A stretch of 64,000 nt of DNA, taken from positions 496,001 through 560,000 of the forward strand of contig OZ007032.1 in the NCBI GenBank assembly GCA_963931615.1. Reading direction: 5' to 3'. This stretch comes from Coprenecus sp902388455 (GTDB lineage Bacteria; Bacteroidota; Bacteroidia; Bacteroidales; UBA932). This document shows, in pieces, positions 17,801-25,568 of this stretch. Under the pieces are notes generated by a model that saw only the letters and a list, made by a program, of their open reading frames with translations, was not told the DNA's origin and ran no database searches. Made by a program: the position numbers and the translations under genes. Position 1 is the stretch's first letter. Each line of letters begins with the position of its first letter.

Positions 17801-18474
17801 CGGTGATAGCTGTTGTTAAGACTCTCATTCTTCAGAAGAGAAAAAACGGGTGTGCCGTCTGAGGCGTATATTACGTTGGTGTCGTCGATATACACCGGGA
17901 CGGTAGTGTATGAGCCTGTGAGACCGATATGCCTGTTGACGGAGTTGTGCAGTACAGTGTTCTCGGAAGTGTACTGCGTCATAACCTCTATTGCTCCTAT
18001 TATCCGGATATTGTCCTTGTAGAATGTTTTTACGATATACCAGGAGTTGCCGAGATTGACATACTGTACACCGTCTTCCAAAAATGCCAGGGGAAGATTG
18101 AACATGTTCCGGTTGTGCAGATCGTGGATGCGGTACCATGAGGAGGAAACAGAAATATCGTCGTTGCTGATAGGAAATGTGTTGGCCCAGCTTTGAAGTT
18201 TTCCTCCCACGTAGCGGTAGAGCACCATGTCCTCAGGGAAATCCTCGAATTCCAACCATTCATCAGCAGGTGCGGTAAAAGCTCTGTCGATGTACTTCTG
18301 CAGGTTTTTCTCCCGTTTATGAAGCATTTTCTCCACTCTGTCCACCCTCTTCCAGGAAGATGTGGCGTCCATGTGGAAAAAAGAGAGCAGGAAGCACAAC
18401 AAAGCAAGTGTCCAGAAAATGGAAATCCGGTTTCTGGATATTAGTCGCTGTGTATTTTTTAAAAAGGATCTCAT
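14878..18474 (-). CDS. Large multi-TM sensor histidine kinase, NtrY-like
   Basis: A 1198-residue inner membrane kinase. A first TM helix (about residues 18-36) precedes a periplasmic domain of about 190 residues; a block of roughly six TM helices follows (about 230-430), then a second extracytoplasmic region, further TM helices around residues 680-770 and 880-910, a HAMP domain (SNSITRPLKEISRNM), a dimerisation domain with phospho-acceptor H982 in the H-box IAHEIKNPLTPMKL, and a HATPase with N-box NLITNAIQA, G1 DNGSG and G2 GSGLGLAI. The IAHEIKNPLTPMKLS box is typical of NtrY. It converges on the NtrC-like gene, its most probable partner. The input signal is unknown; the two sensor regions have no recognised fold. 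Confidence 0.9.
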   Translation of the reverse strand: MRSFLKNTQRLISRNRISIFWTLALLCFLLSFFHMDATSSWKRVDRVEKMLHKREKNLQKYIDRAFTAPADEWLEFEDFPEDMVLYRYVGGKLQSWANTFPISNDDISVSSSWYRIHDLHNRNMFNLPLAFLEDGVQYVNLGNSWYIVKTFYKDNIRIIGAIEVMTQYTSENTVLHNSVNRHIGLTGSYTTVPVYIDDTNVIYASDGTPVFSLLKNESLNNSYHRSSGMRWAAMLLALIAILSFHNRYKNIVSLYFSLGGIFIMQLCSFMMTKDIPLDTELFSPMLYADGNFNSFGALMVFHIFVLLYCIATYTSRKNIIKDIWNSPRPARNIKTASLGLAIIALGAYIHTTFRSLILNSGINFDLFQINNISVYTIITFIMYGLLFLAGLLLLNIFVPTASGLYRHKRKRHSKRLILGYVLLASAYITTCVGVFSFEKECENIRVLTGRLAIERDLGLEMQLQAIEKSIITDPLVRRLTGNPEYENTILNRLAERYFFNILSEYDIRLAVCNRYQSILTEDYSGPVNCFSYYKDIIDNYGVKLSESSAFYYLDYFRNSISYLGAFSIIRGNMRYDLYLEIDSKTSSDNIGYPSALLDNLNPASNTVRYPYSVAKYHNGRLTSHQGRYNFPVSINVYSFEEGFSHYFLDETVLFINKLPGTNMITVSRPTRGIFPTLISFSYVLLTFGLLIMALPRLFRKRHRESLFRPKRSFRMKMTVLLTASMVGALILMAIGSVVIIIGYINGNNNMMMEEAMLSVQGALTKMTRTTENYDALNTAEVFSAMNAVSQNSQVDINLFDPHGRLIRTTKPDIFNEYLASSRMNSEAYSELVYNKRMQVIQEEHISTLSYYSLYTPIYNEKGILLAIANIPFFINDTNFEYDATPIIAAIVNLYLLLIIIALFVGITMSNSITRPLKEISRNMQAMDITHKVGHINYKADDELGLLVKTYNQMIDDLDRSAKELAQSEREQAWSQMARQIAHEIKNPLTPMKLSIQHLVRMKMQGRPEWQDRFEALASSLIEQIDILSNTASEFSSFAKLYKEEETEVDLVEILTEQKILFDNRDNIQMNFHRTVEKAVVLARKEQITRTFVNLITNAIQAVESKEQGIIDITLIMSTGRYRIDIEDNGSGVSEENLGKLFSPNFTTKTKGSGLGLAICKSIVTQSHGDIYYSKSQKLGGADFTVILPMHTEVSEDYT

Positions 18475-18483
18475 TGGCAGAGG

Positions 18484-18957
18484 TTATTCATTATGATAAG
18501 GCTCGCCTCTGATTATGGTCATGGCCCTGTACAGCTGCTCTGTGAAAAAGAGGCGGATAATCTGGTGTGAGAATGTCATGTCTGACAGGGAGAGAGTTTC
18601 GGCGGCGGCGGCCTTTATTTTGGGTGAGAATCCCCATGCTCCTCCGATAACGAATACCAGGCTGCGGCAGCCAGTATCCGCCAGATGGCTCAGACGTGCG
18701 GCCCACGCGGTGGATGAGTATCTCTGTCCCCTCTCGTCCAGCAGCACAACACGGTCTCCTTCCTTGATTTTTTTGAGGATGAGGATGCCTTCTTTCTCTT
18801 TTACCTCTTCCGGTGTGAGGGACGATGTTCCGCTGAGCGCCGGAATCTCGATCCTGGTGTAACTTAGATACCGGCCTATGCGTTTTTCGTACATGGCCAT
18901 ACCTTCCTTGACGAAGTCAAAACTGGTTTTACCTACTGTTATCAGGGTGATTTTCAT
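18484..18957 (-). CDS. rlmH: 23S rRNA (pseudouridine(1915)-N3)-methyltransferase RlmH
   Basis: SPOUT methyltransferase of 157 residues acting on 23S rRNA helix 69. The trefoil knot is visible in VVLLDERGQRYSS, LVFVIGGAWGFSP and the C-terminal SDMTFSHQIIRLFFTEQLYRA with EPYHNE at the end, all strongly conserved in RlmH. It lies 9 bp upstream of the large kinase on the same strand and may be co-transcribed with it. Promoter box TACATTTG at 18986-18979, 21 nt before the start. Confidence 0.96.
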   Translation of the reverse strand: MKITLITVGKTSFDFVKEGMAMYEKRIGRYLSYTRIEIPALSGTSSLTPEEVKEKEGILILKKIKEGDRVVLLDERGQRYSSTAWAARLSHLADTGCRSLVFVIGGAWGFSPKIKAAAAETLSLSDMTFSHQIIRLFFTEQLYRAMTIIRGEPYHNE

Positions 18958-18978
18958 GCTGTCAGCTAATTCTGCCTA

Positions 18979-19022
18979 CAAATGTAGCAAAATTTGCACC
19001 ATGATTGGCCTGAATTTTGCTA
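18979..19022. promoter_or_regulatory. rlmH promoter box with a 10-bp inverted repeat toward the DUF4783 gene
   Basis: TAGCAAAATT (18985-18994) and AATTTTGCTA (19013-19022) form perfect 10-bp arms separated by 18 bp, covering the region between two divergent genes. The left arm touches the rlmH promoter box TACATTTG (18986-18979). Confidence 0.4.
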
Positions 19023-19050
19023 ATGAGTGAACAAAAATAGGAATAAAACG

Positions 19051-19473
19051 ATGAACAGGTTGGTTTTAATACTTGGACTTCTGTCTTTTCTCCCTATGAC
19101 GGTGTCTGCACAGAATATGGTGCAGGTGAGTACCGACAGTGCGGGGGAGAGCAGTGTTTTCGTTCCTATTGCTAAGTATCTGCAAAGAGGTGATGCAGAA
19201 TGTCTTGCTGCATGGTTCGCGGAGAATTTACAGGTCAATGTGATGGGCACGGTCTCCAACTGCAGCAGATCCCAGGCCCGGCAGATTATCCGCAACTTCT
19301 TCACCAACTATACTCCGCGCAACTTCGAGATAGTCTACAAGAGCGGTACCTATCCTATGGAGTATGCCGTAGGCAATCTGGACAGCGGCGGCAATATCTT
19401 CACGGTCACGATTCTCGTCAAGACCAACGACGCCGGGAACTATATCGAGCAGCTCAAAATCGAAAAACAGTAG
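19051..19473 (+). CDS. DUF4783 family exported protein
   Basis: A 140-residue protein that resembles the DUF4783 family of Bacteroidota. The start is ATG 19051 (MNRLVLILGLLSFL), which opens a signal peptide cleaved after VSAQ; an in-frame GTG 24 bp upstream would add a charged extension before it. The mature part has an NTF2/SnoaL-like pattern: a helix (VFVPIAKYLQRGDAECLAAWFAENL), FFTNYTPRNFEIVYKSG, and a beta strand end IEQLKIEKQ. The biochemical role is unknown. It is followed by the nested inverted repeat element and a terminator. Confidence 0.8.
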   Translation: MNRLVLILGLLSFLPMTVSAQNMVQVSTDSAGESSVFVPIAKYLQRGDAECLAAWFAENLQVNVMGTVSNCSRSQARQIIRNFFTNYTPRNFEIVYKSGTYPMEYAVGNLDSGGNIFTVTILVKTNDAGNYIEQLKIEKQ

Positions 19474-19604
19474 TAAACGCTTCAGAGCGGCGAACTGCTG
19501 CGTTGTCTGCGGTATCGCGGCTCGGTCATTTACGCTCAGTAAACTCCCTCGCCGCGAACCTTGAACCTTGACGCCTTGCATTTTACCCGCTCTGAAGCGT
19601 TTAC
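19473..19604. repeat. Nested palindromic element (REP/MITE-like) with 18-bp terminal inverted repeats
   Basis: Outer arms GTAAACGCTTCAGAGCGG (19473-19490) and its exact reverse complement (19587-19604) enclose 96 bp. Inside are further arms: TCGCGGC / GCCGCGA and TTTAC / GTAAA. The element begins at the last base of the DUF4783 stop codon. It has no coding capacity. It may be an intergenic repeat of the host genome; no second copy is in this window. Confidence 0.55.
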
Positions 19605-19810
19605 GAGTACCGCAATGGCAGAGAATTGCGGTTTTTTCTGCCGTTGTGGAGGTGGAACGGAAGGACAATGCCTTCCAGAAGGCTTGTAGAGTGGGTGCGG
19701 CGAAAAAGATAATACCGCAACGGCAGGCAAATACGGGAAATGCTGTCGTTGTGGAAGAGGTTAGAATTCGAAAAGGGAGGTGCGTCAGATCGCCCGCTAT
19801 GACGCGCCGA
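19474..19810. other. 337-bp gene-free region between DUF4783 gene and der
   Basis: Holds the nested inverted repeat (19473-19604), the intrinsic terminator at 19609-19638, and a further pair of related inverted segments, CTGCCGTTGTGG (from 19639) and CCGCAACGGCAG (from about 19714). No open frame with protein character is seen in it. Confidence 0.6.
19609..19638 (+). terminator. Intrinsic terminator after the DUF4783 gene
   Basis: Stem ACCGCAAT / ATTGCGGT with an 8-nt loop, followed by a run of T. It ends transcripts coming from the DUF4783 gene through the palindromic element. Confidence 0.7.
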
Positions 19811-21121
19811 CTATTTTTGGCGCATGAAGATGCGGATGGGACAGCCGGTGAAGTCGAAGTGCGAGCGCAGCTTGTTCTCCAAGTAGCGCTTGTACGGTGC
19901 TCCGATGTACTGCGGTAGATTGCAGAAGAACGCAAATGAGGGACAGGGCGTAGGCAGCTGTGTGACGTACTTGATCTTGATGAACTTGCCCTTGGTCGAG
20001 GGGGGAGGATAGTTCTCGATCTCCTCGAGCATGACCTCGTTGAGGGTGGAGGTGGGTATCTTCCGGGAGTAGCTGGACCATACCTTGGCGGCAGCGTCCA
20101 GCACGTCGAGGATTCTCTGTTTCTTGATTACCGACGTGAATATGACCGGGATGTCGCTGAAGGGGGCGAGCCGCTTGCGGATGGACTCGGCGTATTCCTT
20201 CATGGTGTTGTTGGTCTTGTTCTCTATGAGGTCCCACTTGTTGACGGCCACTACGCAGCCCTTGCTGTTCTTGAGGATGAGGTTGAAGATGGCCATGTCC
20301 TGGGCCTCGACTCCGTACTGGGCGTCGATCATCAGGATGCAGACGTCCGAGTGCTCGATGGCGCGGATAGCCCTCATCACGGAGTAGAACTCCAGGTCCT
20401 CGCTGACCTTGGTCTTTTTGCGGAGGCCGGCGGTGTCGACGAGGATGAATTCGTGTCCGAACTTGTTGTAGTACGACTCCACTGCATCGCGGGTGGTGCC
20501 GGCCACGGGGGTGACGATGTTGCGCTCCTCCCCGAGGAAGGCGTTGGTGATGGATGACTTGCCGGCGTTGGGCCGTCCTACGATGGCGATGCGGGGAACT
20601 CCGGCGTGCGGGTCTTCCACTGCCTTGTCGGCCGGGAGCATGGAGACGAGCTTGTCGAGCATGTCTCCGGTGCCGCTGCCGTTGGCCGAGGAGATGTCCC
20701 AGGGATCACCCAGTCCCAGGGAGTAGAACTGGTATGAGTCGAAGCGTTTCTCGGCGTTGTCCACCTTGTTGACCACCAGCAGGACGGGTTTGGCGCTGCG
20801 GCGCAGGATGTCGGCTATTTCCTCGTCGAAGTCGGTGATGCCGGTGCCTACCTCCACCAGGAAGAGGATCACGTCGGCCTCCTCGATGGCGATCATCACC
20901 TGTTTGCGGATCTCTTCCTCGAAGACGTCCTCCGAGTTGGAGGTGTATCCGCCGGTATCCACTACCGAGAAGGTGGTGCCGCACCACTCGCACTGACCGT
21001 AATGGCGGTCGCGAGTGACTCCGGCCGTCTCGTCGACGATGGCCTGGCGCATGCCTACAAGGCGGTTGAAAAGGGTCGATTTACCTACGTTGGGTCGTCC
21101 TACTATGGCTACTAAACTCAT
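19811..21121 (-). CDS. der: Ribosome-associated GTPase Der
   Basis: Double-domain GTPase for 50S ribosome assembly; 436 residues. G domain 1: GRPNVGKST (residues 8-16), DTGG, NKVD. G domain 2: GRPNAGKSS (from about residue 183), DTAG, NKWD. A C-terminal KH-like domain follows and ends FMRQK. It heads the minus-strand group of small housekeeping genes and is followed by the palindromic region at 19.5 kb. Confidence 0.97.
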   Translation of the reverse strand: MSLVAIVGRPNVGKSTLFNRLVGMRQAIVDETAGVTRDRHYGQCEWCGTTFSVVDTGGYTSNSEDVFEEEIRKQVMIAIEEADVILFLVEVGTGITDFDEEIADILRRSAKPVLLVVNKVDNAEKRFDSYQFYSLGLGDPWDISSANGSGTGDMLDKLVSMLPADKAVEDPHAGVPRIAIVGRPNAGKSSITNAFLGEERNIVTPVAGTTRDAVESYYNKFGHEFILVDTAGLRKKTKVSEDLEFYSVMRAIRAIEHSDVCILMIDAQYGVEAQDMAIFNLILKNSKGCVVAVNKWDLIENKTNNTMKEYAESIRKRLAPFSDIPVIFTSVIKKQRILDVLDAAAKVWSSYSRKIPTSTLNEVMLEEIENYPPPSTKGKFIKIKYVTQLPTPCPSFAFFCNLPQYIGAPYKRYLENKLRSHFDFTGCPIRIFMRQK

Positions 21122-21148
21122 ATTCTCTTAATCTCTGCTCTCTGTCTG

Positions 21149-21418
21149 TTACTGTTGTTTCTGCTGTTGTCCGCAGCTGCCCAGAGCGTTGAGGCCGCAG
21201 TCTGCGCAGGATGCTCCGTCGCAGGAGGCTGCGGAGCCGCGCTTCGGTCCCCAGAGCTTCATCTCCTCCTCCTTGGCGCAGACGATGCCCCGCTTGCGGA
21301 GCTCCTTGCTGTGCCCTATCTCGCTGTCAGGAAATGGTTTGTTCCGGAAGATGATGTTGAAGCACATGATTAGGACCGCGAGGCCTACGAAGATGATTGC
21401 TGCGATTAGAATTTCCAT
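21149..21418 (-). CDS. Small membrane protein with a cysteine-rich tail
   Basis: An 89-residue protein with one N-terminal membrane helix (residues 3-24, ILIAAIIFVGLAVLIMCFNI), a basic middle part (KPFPDSEIGHSKELRKRG) and a C-terminal tail with four closely spaced cysteines (CDGASCADCGLNALGSC) ending in QQQKQQ. No characterised family is recognised; similar short membrane proteins occur in Bacteroidota. The CxxxxCxxC-type tail could bind a metal or an Fe-S cluster. Located 12 bp from nadE and 27 bp from der on the same strand, so probably part of one transcript. Confidence 0.7.
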   Translation of the reverse strand: MEILIAAIIFVGLAVLIMCFNIIFRNKPFPDSEIGHSKELRKRGIVCAKEEEMKLWGPKRGSAASCDGASCADCGLNALGSCGQQQKQQ

Positions 21419-21429
21419 TGTTCCTTAAA

Positions 21430-22281
21430 TTATTGTTCTGCCGGCTCCACCCATTTGCTCCTGTCCAGGAGGGGGGCGGTGCTGACCTTGATCATGGGAG
21501 CCAGCTGGTGAACCTTGAATGCCGCGGCTTTTCTGAGCCGGATGATTTTCTCCACAAGCTCCTTGTCCACACCTTCCTGCAAAATCTGTTCCGCGCTGCA
21601 GCCGCCCTCGTTGAGGCGGTAGAGTATCGGATCCAGGACATCGTAGGGCGGGAGGGAGTCGGTGTCCTTCTGGCCCTCCTTGAGCTCGGCCGAGGGGGCC
21701 TTGGTGATGGTCGAGGAGGGGATGACCTCGCCGTCGCGGTTGATCCAGGCGGCCATCTCGTAGACCTCGGTCTTGTAGAGGTCGGCGATGACCATCAGGG
21801 CGCCGCAGAGGTCACCGTAGAGAGTGCCGTAGCCCATCGAGAGCTCGCTCTTGTTGGTGGTGTTCAGGAGCAGGGCCCTGTGCCGGTTGGAGTAGAGCAT
21901 CAGGATGGTGCCGCGGATGCGGGCCTGGAGATTCTCCTGGGTGGTGTCCCAGTGGAAGTCCCCCTCGAAGAGAGGCTCGGCCTCCTTCATGAACCGGTCG
22001 TAGACGGCGCTGATGGGGACGATGTGGTATTTGATTCCGAGATTGTCGGCCAGGGTCACCGCGTCATTGACGGAGTGGACGGTGGACCAGGAGGAGGGCA
22101 TGAGGATGCCGGTGACATTGTCCTTGCCCAGGGCCTCTGTCGCCAGAGCCGCCACTACCGCCGAGTCCAGGCCCCCGGAGAGACCCAGCACGGCCCGGGA
22201 CATCCCCGCCTGAGCGAAGAAGTCCCGGATGGTGCGGATGATGCGGCTGTGTACGTCCCCGATGTTAGAACCCGAATGCAT
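21430..22281 (-). CDS. nadE: NAD(+) synthetase, ammonia-type
   Basis: Converts NaAD to NAD with ATP and a nitrogen donor. At 283 residues it comprises only the synthetase domain, with the PP-loop SGGLDS (residues 35-40), TTNKSELSMGYGTLYGD and PSAELKEGQKD; there is no N-terminal glutaminase domain, so ammonia is the expected donor. The first 17 bp overlap the end of prs. The coupling of PRPP and NAD supply genes fits nicotinate salvage metabolism. Confidence 0.93.
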   Translation of the reverse strand: MHSGSNIGDVHSRIIRTIRDFFAQAGMSRAVLGLSGGLDSAVVAALATEALGKDNVTGILMPSSWSTVHSVNDAVTLADNLGIKYHIVPISAVYDRFMKEAEPLFEGDFHWDTTQENLQARIRGTILMLYSNRHRALLLNTTNKSELSMGYGTLYGDLCGALMVIADLYKTEVYEMAAWINRDGEVIPSSTITKAPSAELKEGQKDTDSLPPYDVLDPILYRLNEGGCSAEQILQEGVDKELVEKIIRLRKAAAFKVHQLAPMIKVSTAPLLDRSKWVEPAEQ

Positions 22282-23227
22282 CGCTGATGGACTTGTAGTT
22301 GTAGATGCGGTCGATGACCTCGGCGAACATGTCGGCTACGGAGAGGACGGTGAATTTCGACAGGTCGGTGCCGGCCGGGGCTCTCAGGGGGATGGTGTCG
22401 GTTACGACCACTTCCTGAAGGGCGGACTTGTTGATGCGCTCGTAGGCCTGGCCGGAGAATACGGGATGGGTGGCCATGGCCCTGACGCTGAGGGCACCTT
22501 TCTCCATGAGCATGTCGGCGGCCTTGGTGATGGTGCCGGCGGTGTCGATCATGTCGTCGATGATGACGATGTTGCGGCCCTCGACGTCACCGATGGCTGT
22601 CATGGAACCTACGACGTTGGGCCTTTCACGCGACTTGTGGCAGATGATCATGGGGCAGCCCAGCACGCGGGAGTAGGCGTTGGCTCTCTTGGCGCCTCCC
22701 ATGTCGGGAGCTGCTATCGAGAGGTTGTCCAGCTGCATGTCGCGCAGGTAGGGCAGGAAAATGGTGCTGGCGTATATGTGGTCTACCGGGAAATCGAAGA
22801 AACCCTGGATCTGGTCGGCGTGCAGGTCGGTGGTGATGACCCTGTCGCAGCCGGCGGCTACCAGGAGGTTGGCCACCAGCTTGGCTCCGATGGATACTCT
22901 GGGACGGTCCTTGCGGTCCTGACGGGCCCATCCGAAGTAGGGGATGACGGCTATGACCTTGTAGGCCGATGCGCGGCGGGCGGCGTCAATCATGAGCAGG
23001 AGCTCGAAAAGGTTGTCCAGGGGAGGGAAGGTGGACTGTACGATGAAGGTGGTGGTTCCGCGGACGGATTCGTTGAAGGCGGGCTGGAACTCGCCGTCGC
23101 TGAAGTCTGTTACGATGGATGCGCCGAGGTCGAGTCCGAGGGACTTGGCTATCTTCTCGGCCAGATAACGGGATCCTCTGCAGGAGAAGATCTTGATACC
23201 GTGTGTGTGGGTTGTGGTGTGATTCAT
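22265..23227 (-). CDS. prs: Ribose-phosphate pyrophosphokinase
   Basis: Makes PRPP from ribose 5-phosphate and ATP. The 320-residue protein has the flexible-loop motif ARQDRKDRPR, DLHADQIQGFFD, and the PRPP-binding loop VIIDDMIDTAGT with the RxPNV segment before it. It overlaps nadE by 17 bp and lies 12 bp after engB. The motif order and length are those of class I PRPP synthetases. Confidence 0.96.
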   Translation of the reverse strand: MNHTTTHTHGIKIFSCRGSRYLAEKIAKSLGLDLGASIVTDFSDGEFQPAFNESVRGTTTFIVQSTFPPLDNLFELLLMIDAARRASAYKVIAVIPYFGWARQDRKDRPRVSIGAKLVANLLVAAGCDRVITTDLHADQIQGFFDFPVDHIYASTIFLPYLRDMQLDNLSIAAPDMGGAKRANAYSRVLGCPMIICHKSRERPNVVGSMTAIGDVEGRNIVIIDDMIDTAGTITKAADMLMEKGALSVRAMATHPVFSGQAYERINKSALQEVVVTDTIPLRAPAGTDLSKFTVLSVADMFAEVIDRIYNYKSISDAFGF

Positions 23228-23239
23228 ATGGTCAGTATT

Positions 23240-23860
23240 TTATCGTTTGTCTTCGGTTGTTTCTGCCGCTGCTCCCTTCAGGTCGGCGTCTATCACGTCC
23301 AGGATGGCCTCCTTGCCGATGCGTTTCTCGGATGAGGCGGGGATGACGGTCACGTCAGGCTGTATGGTGCCGATAGTGCGGATCATGTAGTCCAGACTGC
23401 GGTCCAGGGCCGATTTCGAGAGCTTGTCGCACTTGGTCAGGATGACGGTGAAGGGGATGCCGGCTCCTGCCACCGCGGTGATGAAGCTGCGGTCTATCTC
23501 CTGCAGCTCGTGCCTGGAGTCCAGCAGGATGAAGAGCCGTGCGAGCTCCTCCGAGTGGCTGACGTAGTCCTCTATCATGGCTTTCAGGGTGGCCTGCGCC
23601 TTTTTCGAGGCCTTTGCGAAGCCGTAGCCGGGCAGGTCCACCAGGTACCACTTCCCGTTGATGAGAAAATGGTTGACCAGTATCGTCTTGCCGGGCATGG
23701 ACGAGGTCTTGGCCAGGTCCTTGCGGCCGCACAGCATGTTGATAAGCGAGGACTTGCCCACGTTGGAGCGTCCTATGAAGGCGTACTCGGGCGCCCTCAG
23801 CTTCGGTTTCTGAGTCACGCTGGTGCTGCTTCCCTGGAATATGGCCGTCTTGATTATCAT
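23240..23860 (-). CDS. engB: Ribosome biogenesis GTPase YsxC/EngB
   Basis: GTPase for late 50S assembly, 206 residues. Motifs: G1 GRSNVGKSS (residues 30-38), SMPGKT in switch I, G3 DLPGYGFA, G4 TKCDK and G5 PASS. The first gene of the engB-prs-nadE group. Promoter box TACTTTTG at 23884-23877 ends 16 nt before the start; it is back-to-back with the xseA promoter box. Confidence 0.95.
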   Translation of the reverse strand: MIIKTAIFQGSSTSVTQKPKLRAPEYAFIGRSNVGKSSLINMLCGRKDLAKTSSMPGKTILVNHFLINGKWYLVDLPGYGFAKASKKAQATLKAMIEDYVSHSEELARLFILLDSRHELQEIDRSFITAVAGAGIPFTVILTKCDKLSKSALDRSLDYMIRTIGTIQPDVTVIPASSEKRIGKEAILDVIDADLKGAAAETTEDKR

Positions 23861-23876
23861 ACCTTATTTAAAACGG

Positions 23877-23924
23877 CAAAAGTAGCAAATTTTCCATACC
23901 GTTCGCGGATTTGTGCTAAATTTG
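23877..23924. promoter_or_regulatory. Divergent promoter boxes of engB and xseA
   Basis: Reverse strand TACTTTTG (23884-23877) for engB and forward strand TAAATTTG (23917-23924) for xseA, both exact matches to TAnnTTTG. Confidence 0.55.
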
Positions 23925-23939
23925 TTCTGCGTATGTAAA

Positions 23940-25280
23940 ATGATAAATCGTCAGAATATGCAGGAATACATCACATTGACCCGGCTGCTGCAGGGAATAC
24001 GTGGGGCTGTGGCGGACAATTTCCCCGTTCCGGTATGGGTGCGGGCGGAAATCCATGAGCTGAAAATGCACAATAACGGGCACTGCTACCTGGAACTGGT
24101 GGAGAAGGGCTCCGGACGGGATATGTTCAGCGCAAAGGTCCAGGCGGTCATCTGGAGGTCGAGGCGGTCTCTGGTCGAGGCGGCCTTCTATCAGGGGACG
24201 GGCCGCCGGCTGGAAGTCGGAATGACGGTGCTGGTGCAGGTGAGGGTGCAGTATTCGGAGGTCTACGGGATGAGCCTGAGCATCGAGGATATCGACCCGG
24301 CTTTCACGCTCGGGGAGGTGGAACTGGCCCGGCAGCGGACCCTGGAGAGGCTGCGCAAGGAGGGTATGCTGGACATGAACAGTACCCTGCCGCGGCCCCG
24401 GCTGCCCAGGCGCTTCGCCCTGATCACTTCTGAGACGGCGGCGGGCTACGGGGATTTCATGCACCATCTCTACGACAACGGTTACGGCTTCAAGTTCTAT
24501 ACCCGTCTGTATCAGGCTCCGATGCAGGGGCCGACAGCACCGGGGGGCATCATTTCCGCCTTAGATGCGATAATGGCCGATGTGGAGGCCGGGGAGGTCT
24601 ACGACGCGGTGCTGCTGCTGCGCGGAGGCGGGGCTGTGGCCGACTTAGTCTGCTTCGACGACTACGATTTAGCCGTGAATATCGCCCAGTTCCCGCTGCC
24701 GGTGATGGTGGCCGTGGGACACGAGCGCGACACGCATATCTGCGACATGGTGGCCGCCCGCTCGGTCAAGACACCTACCGCCCTCGCTGACTTGATAGTG
24801 AATGCCTTCGTGGAGGAGGACGCCTCTCTGACCGCTTTGAGTGACCGGCTGCGCTCCTCGGTTACGCTCAGGCTCGACGGCATGCGTCAGCGGCTCGAGC
24901 AGACTGCCCGCCGCCTGGGTTCAGGCACCGAGATGCGCTGCCGCCTTGAGCGCAACCGGGTGGACATGCTCCTGATGCGTATGCGTAAGGGTGTGACTCT
25001 CCGTTCCGGCAATGAACAGAACGCCCTTAACATCCTGTGGATGCGGGTTAAGAGCGGTACCGCCCTGCGTCTGAAAGCCGAGTCCGGCAAGCTCGACATG
25101 CTCGAGCTCCGTGTCCGCAAGGGAGACCCCGTGGCCATGCTCCGTCCCGGCAGCGCCTACGTCCTCCGCGACCGCCGCCCCGTCGAGTCCGCAGCCGACC
25201 TCACCCCCGGCGACCGTCTCGACCTTCTCCTGCGCGACGGCTCCGCCCGTTGCCTTGTCGAATCCGTGAATCAGGGGTAG
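23940..25280 (+). CDS. xseA: Exodeoxyribonuclease VII large subunit
   Basis: Catalytic subunit of the single-strand exonuclease VII. Two starts are possible, 23940 (MINRQNMQEYITL) or 23958 (MQEYITL); 446 or 440 residues. Order: N-terminal OB-fold (VWVRAEIHELKMHNNGHCYLEL), the catalytic core with ALITSETAAGYGDF, the GGG loop LLLRGGGAVADL and GHERDTHICDMVA.RSVKTPTA, then a long coiled-coil region and a short C-terminal beta domain. It is followed 51 bp later by xseB. Within the coiled coil the heptads contain repeated LxMLxMRxRKG-like units. Confidence 0.94.
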   Translation: MINRQNMQEYITLTRLLQGIRGAVADNFPVPVWVRAEIHELKMHNNGHCYLELVEKGSGRDMFSAKVQAVIWRSRRSLVEAAFYQGTGRRLEVGMTVLVQVRVQYSEVYGMSLSIEDIDPAFTLGEVELARQRTLERLRKEGMLDMNSTLPRPRLPRRFALITSETAAGYGDFMHHLYDNGYGFKFYTRLYQAPMQGPTAPGGIISALDAIMADVEAGEVYDAVLLLRGGGAVADLVCFDDYDLAVNIAQFPLPVMVAVGHERDTHICDMVAARSVKTPTALADLIVNAFVEEDASLTALSDRLRSSVTLRLDGMRQRLEQTARRLGSGTEMRCRLERNRVDMLLMRMRKGVTLRSGNEQNALNILWMRVKSGTALRLKAESGKLDMLELRVRKGDPVAMLRPGSAYVLRDRRPVESAADLTPGDRLDLLLRDGSARCLVESVNQG

Positions 25281-25331
25281 GGGCTTGCGCGGTATCGTAT
25301 TTTTTTGTAAATTGCAACGATGTTTTAAATT

Positions 25332-25541
25332 ATGCAGAATATGGCTGAAATGGAAAAAATGAAATATGAGGAGGCGCTCGGGCGTCTGGAGAAGATAGTG
25401 GCTCAGATCGAGGACCCGCAGACGGCGGTGGGGGATATCCCCGCGAAGGTGAAGGAGGCGGCGGAGCTGCTGACTTACTGCCGGAAGATGCTGAAAGAGA
25501 GCGAGGAAAGCATCGGGAAAATACTCGATGATGAACAATAG
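25332..25541 (+). CDS. xseB: Exodeoxyribonuclease VII small subunit
   Basis: A 69-residue all-helical partner of XseA. It has the family pattern YEEALGRLEKIVAQIED followed by a second helix with AELLTYCRKMLKESEESI. ATG codons at 25332, 25341 and 25350 are all possible starts. The gene lies just after xseA and 27 bp before glgB, so glycogen gene transcription might partly read through from here. Confidence 0.88.
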   Translation: MQNMAEMEKMKYEEALGRLEKIVAQIEDPQTAVGDIPAKVKEAAELLTYCRKMLKESEESIGKILDDEQ

Positions 25542-25568
25542 TCAGGTGAAACATTAAAAATAACAGCT

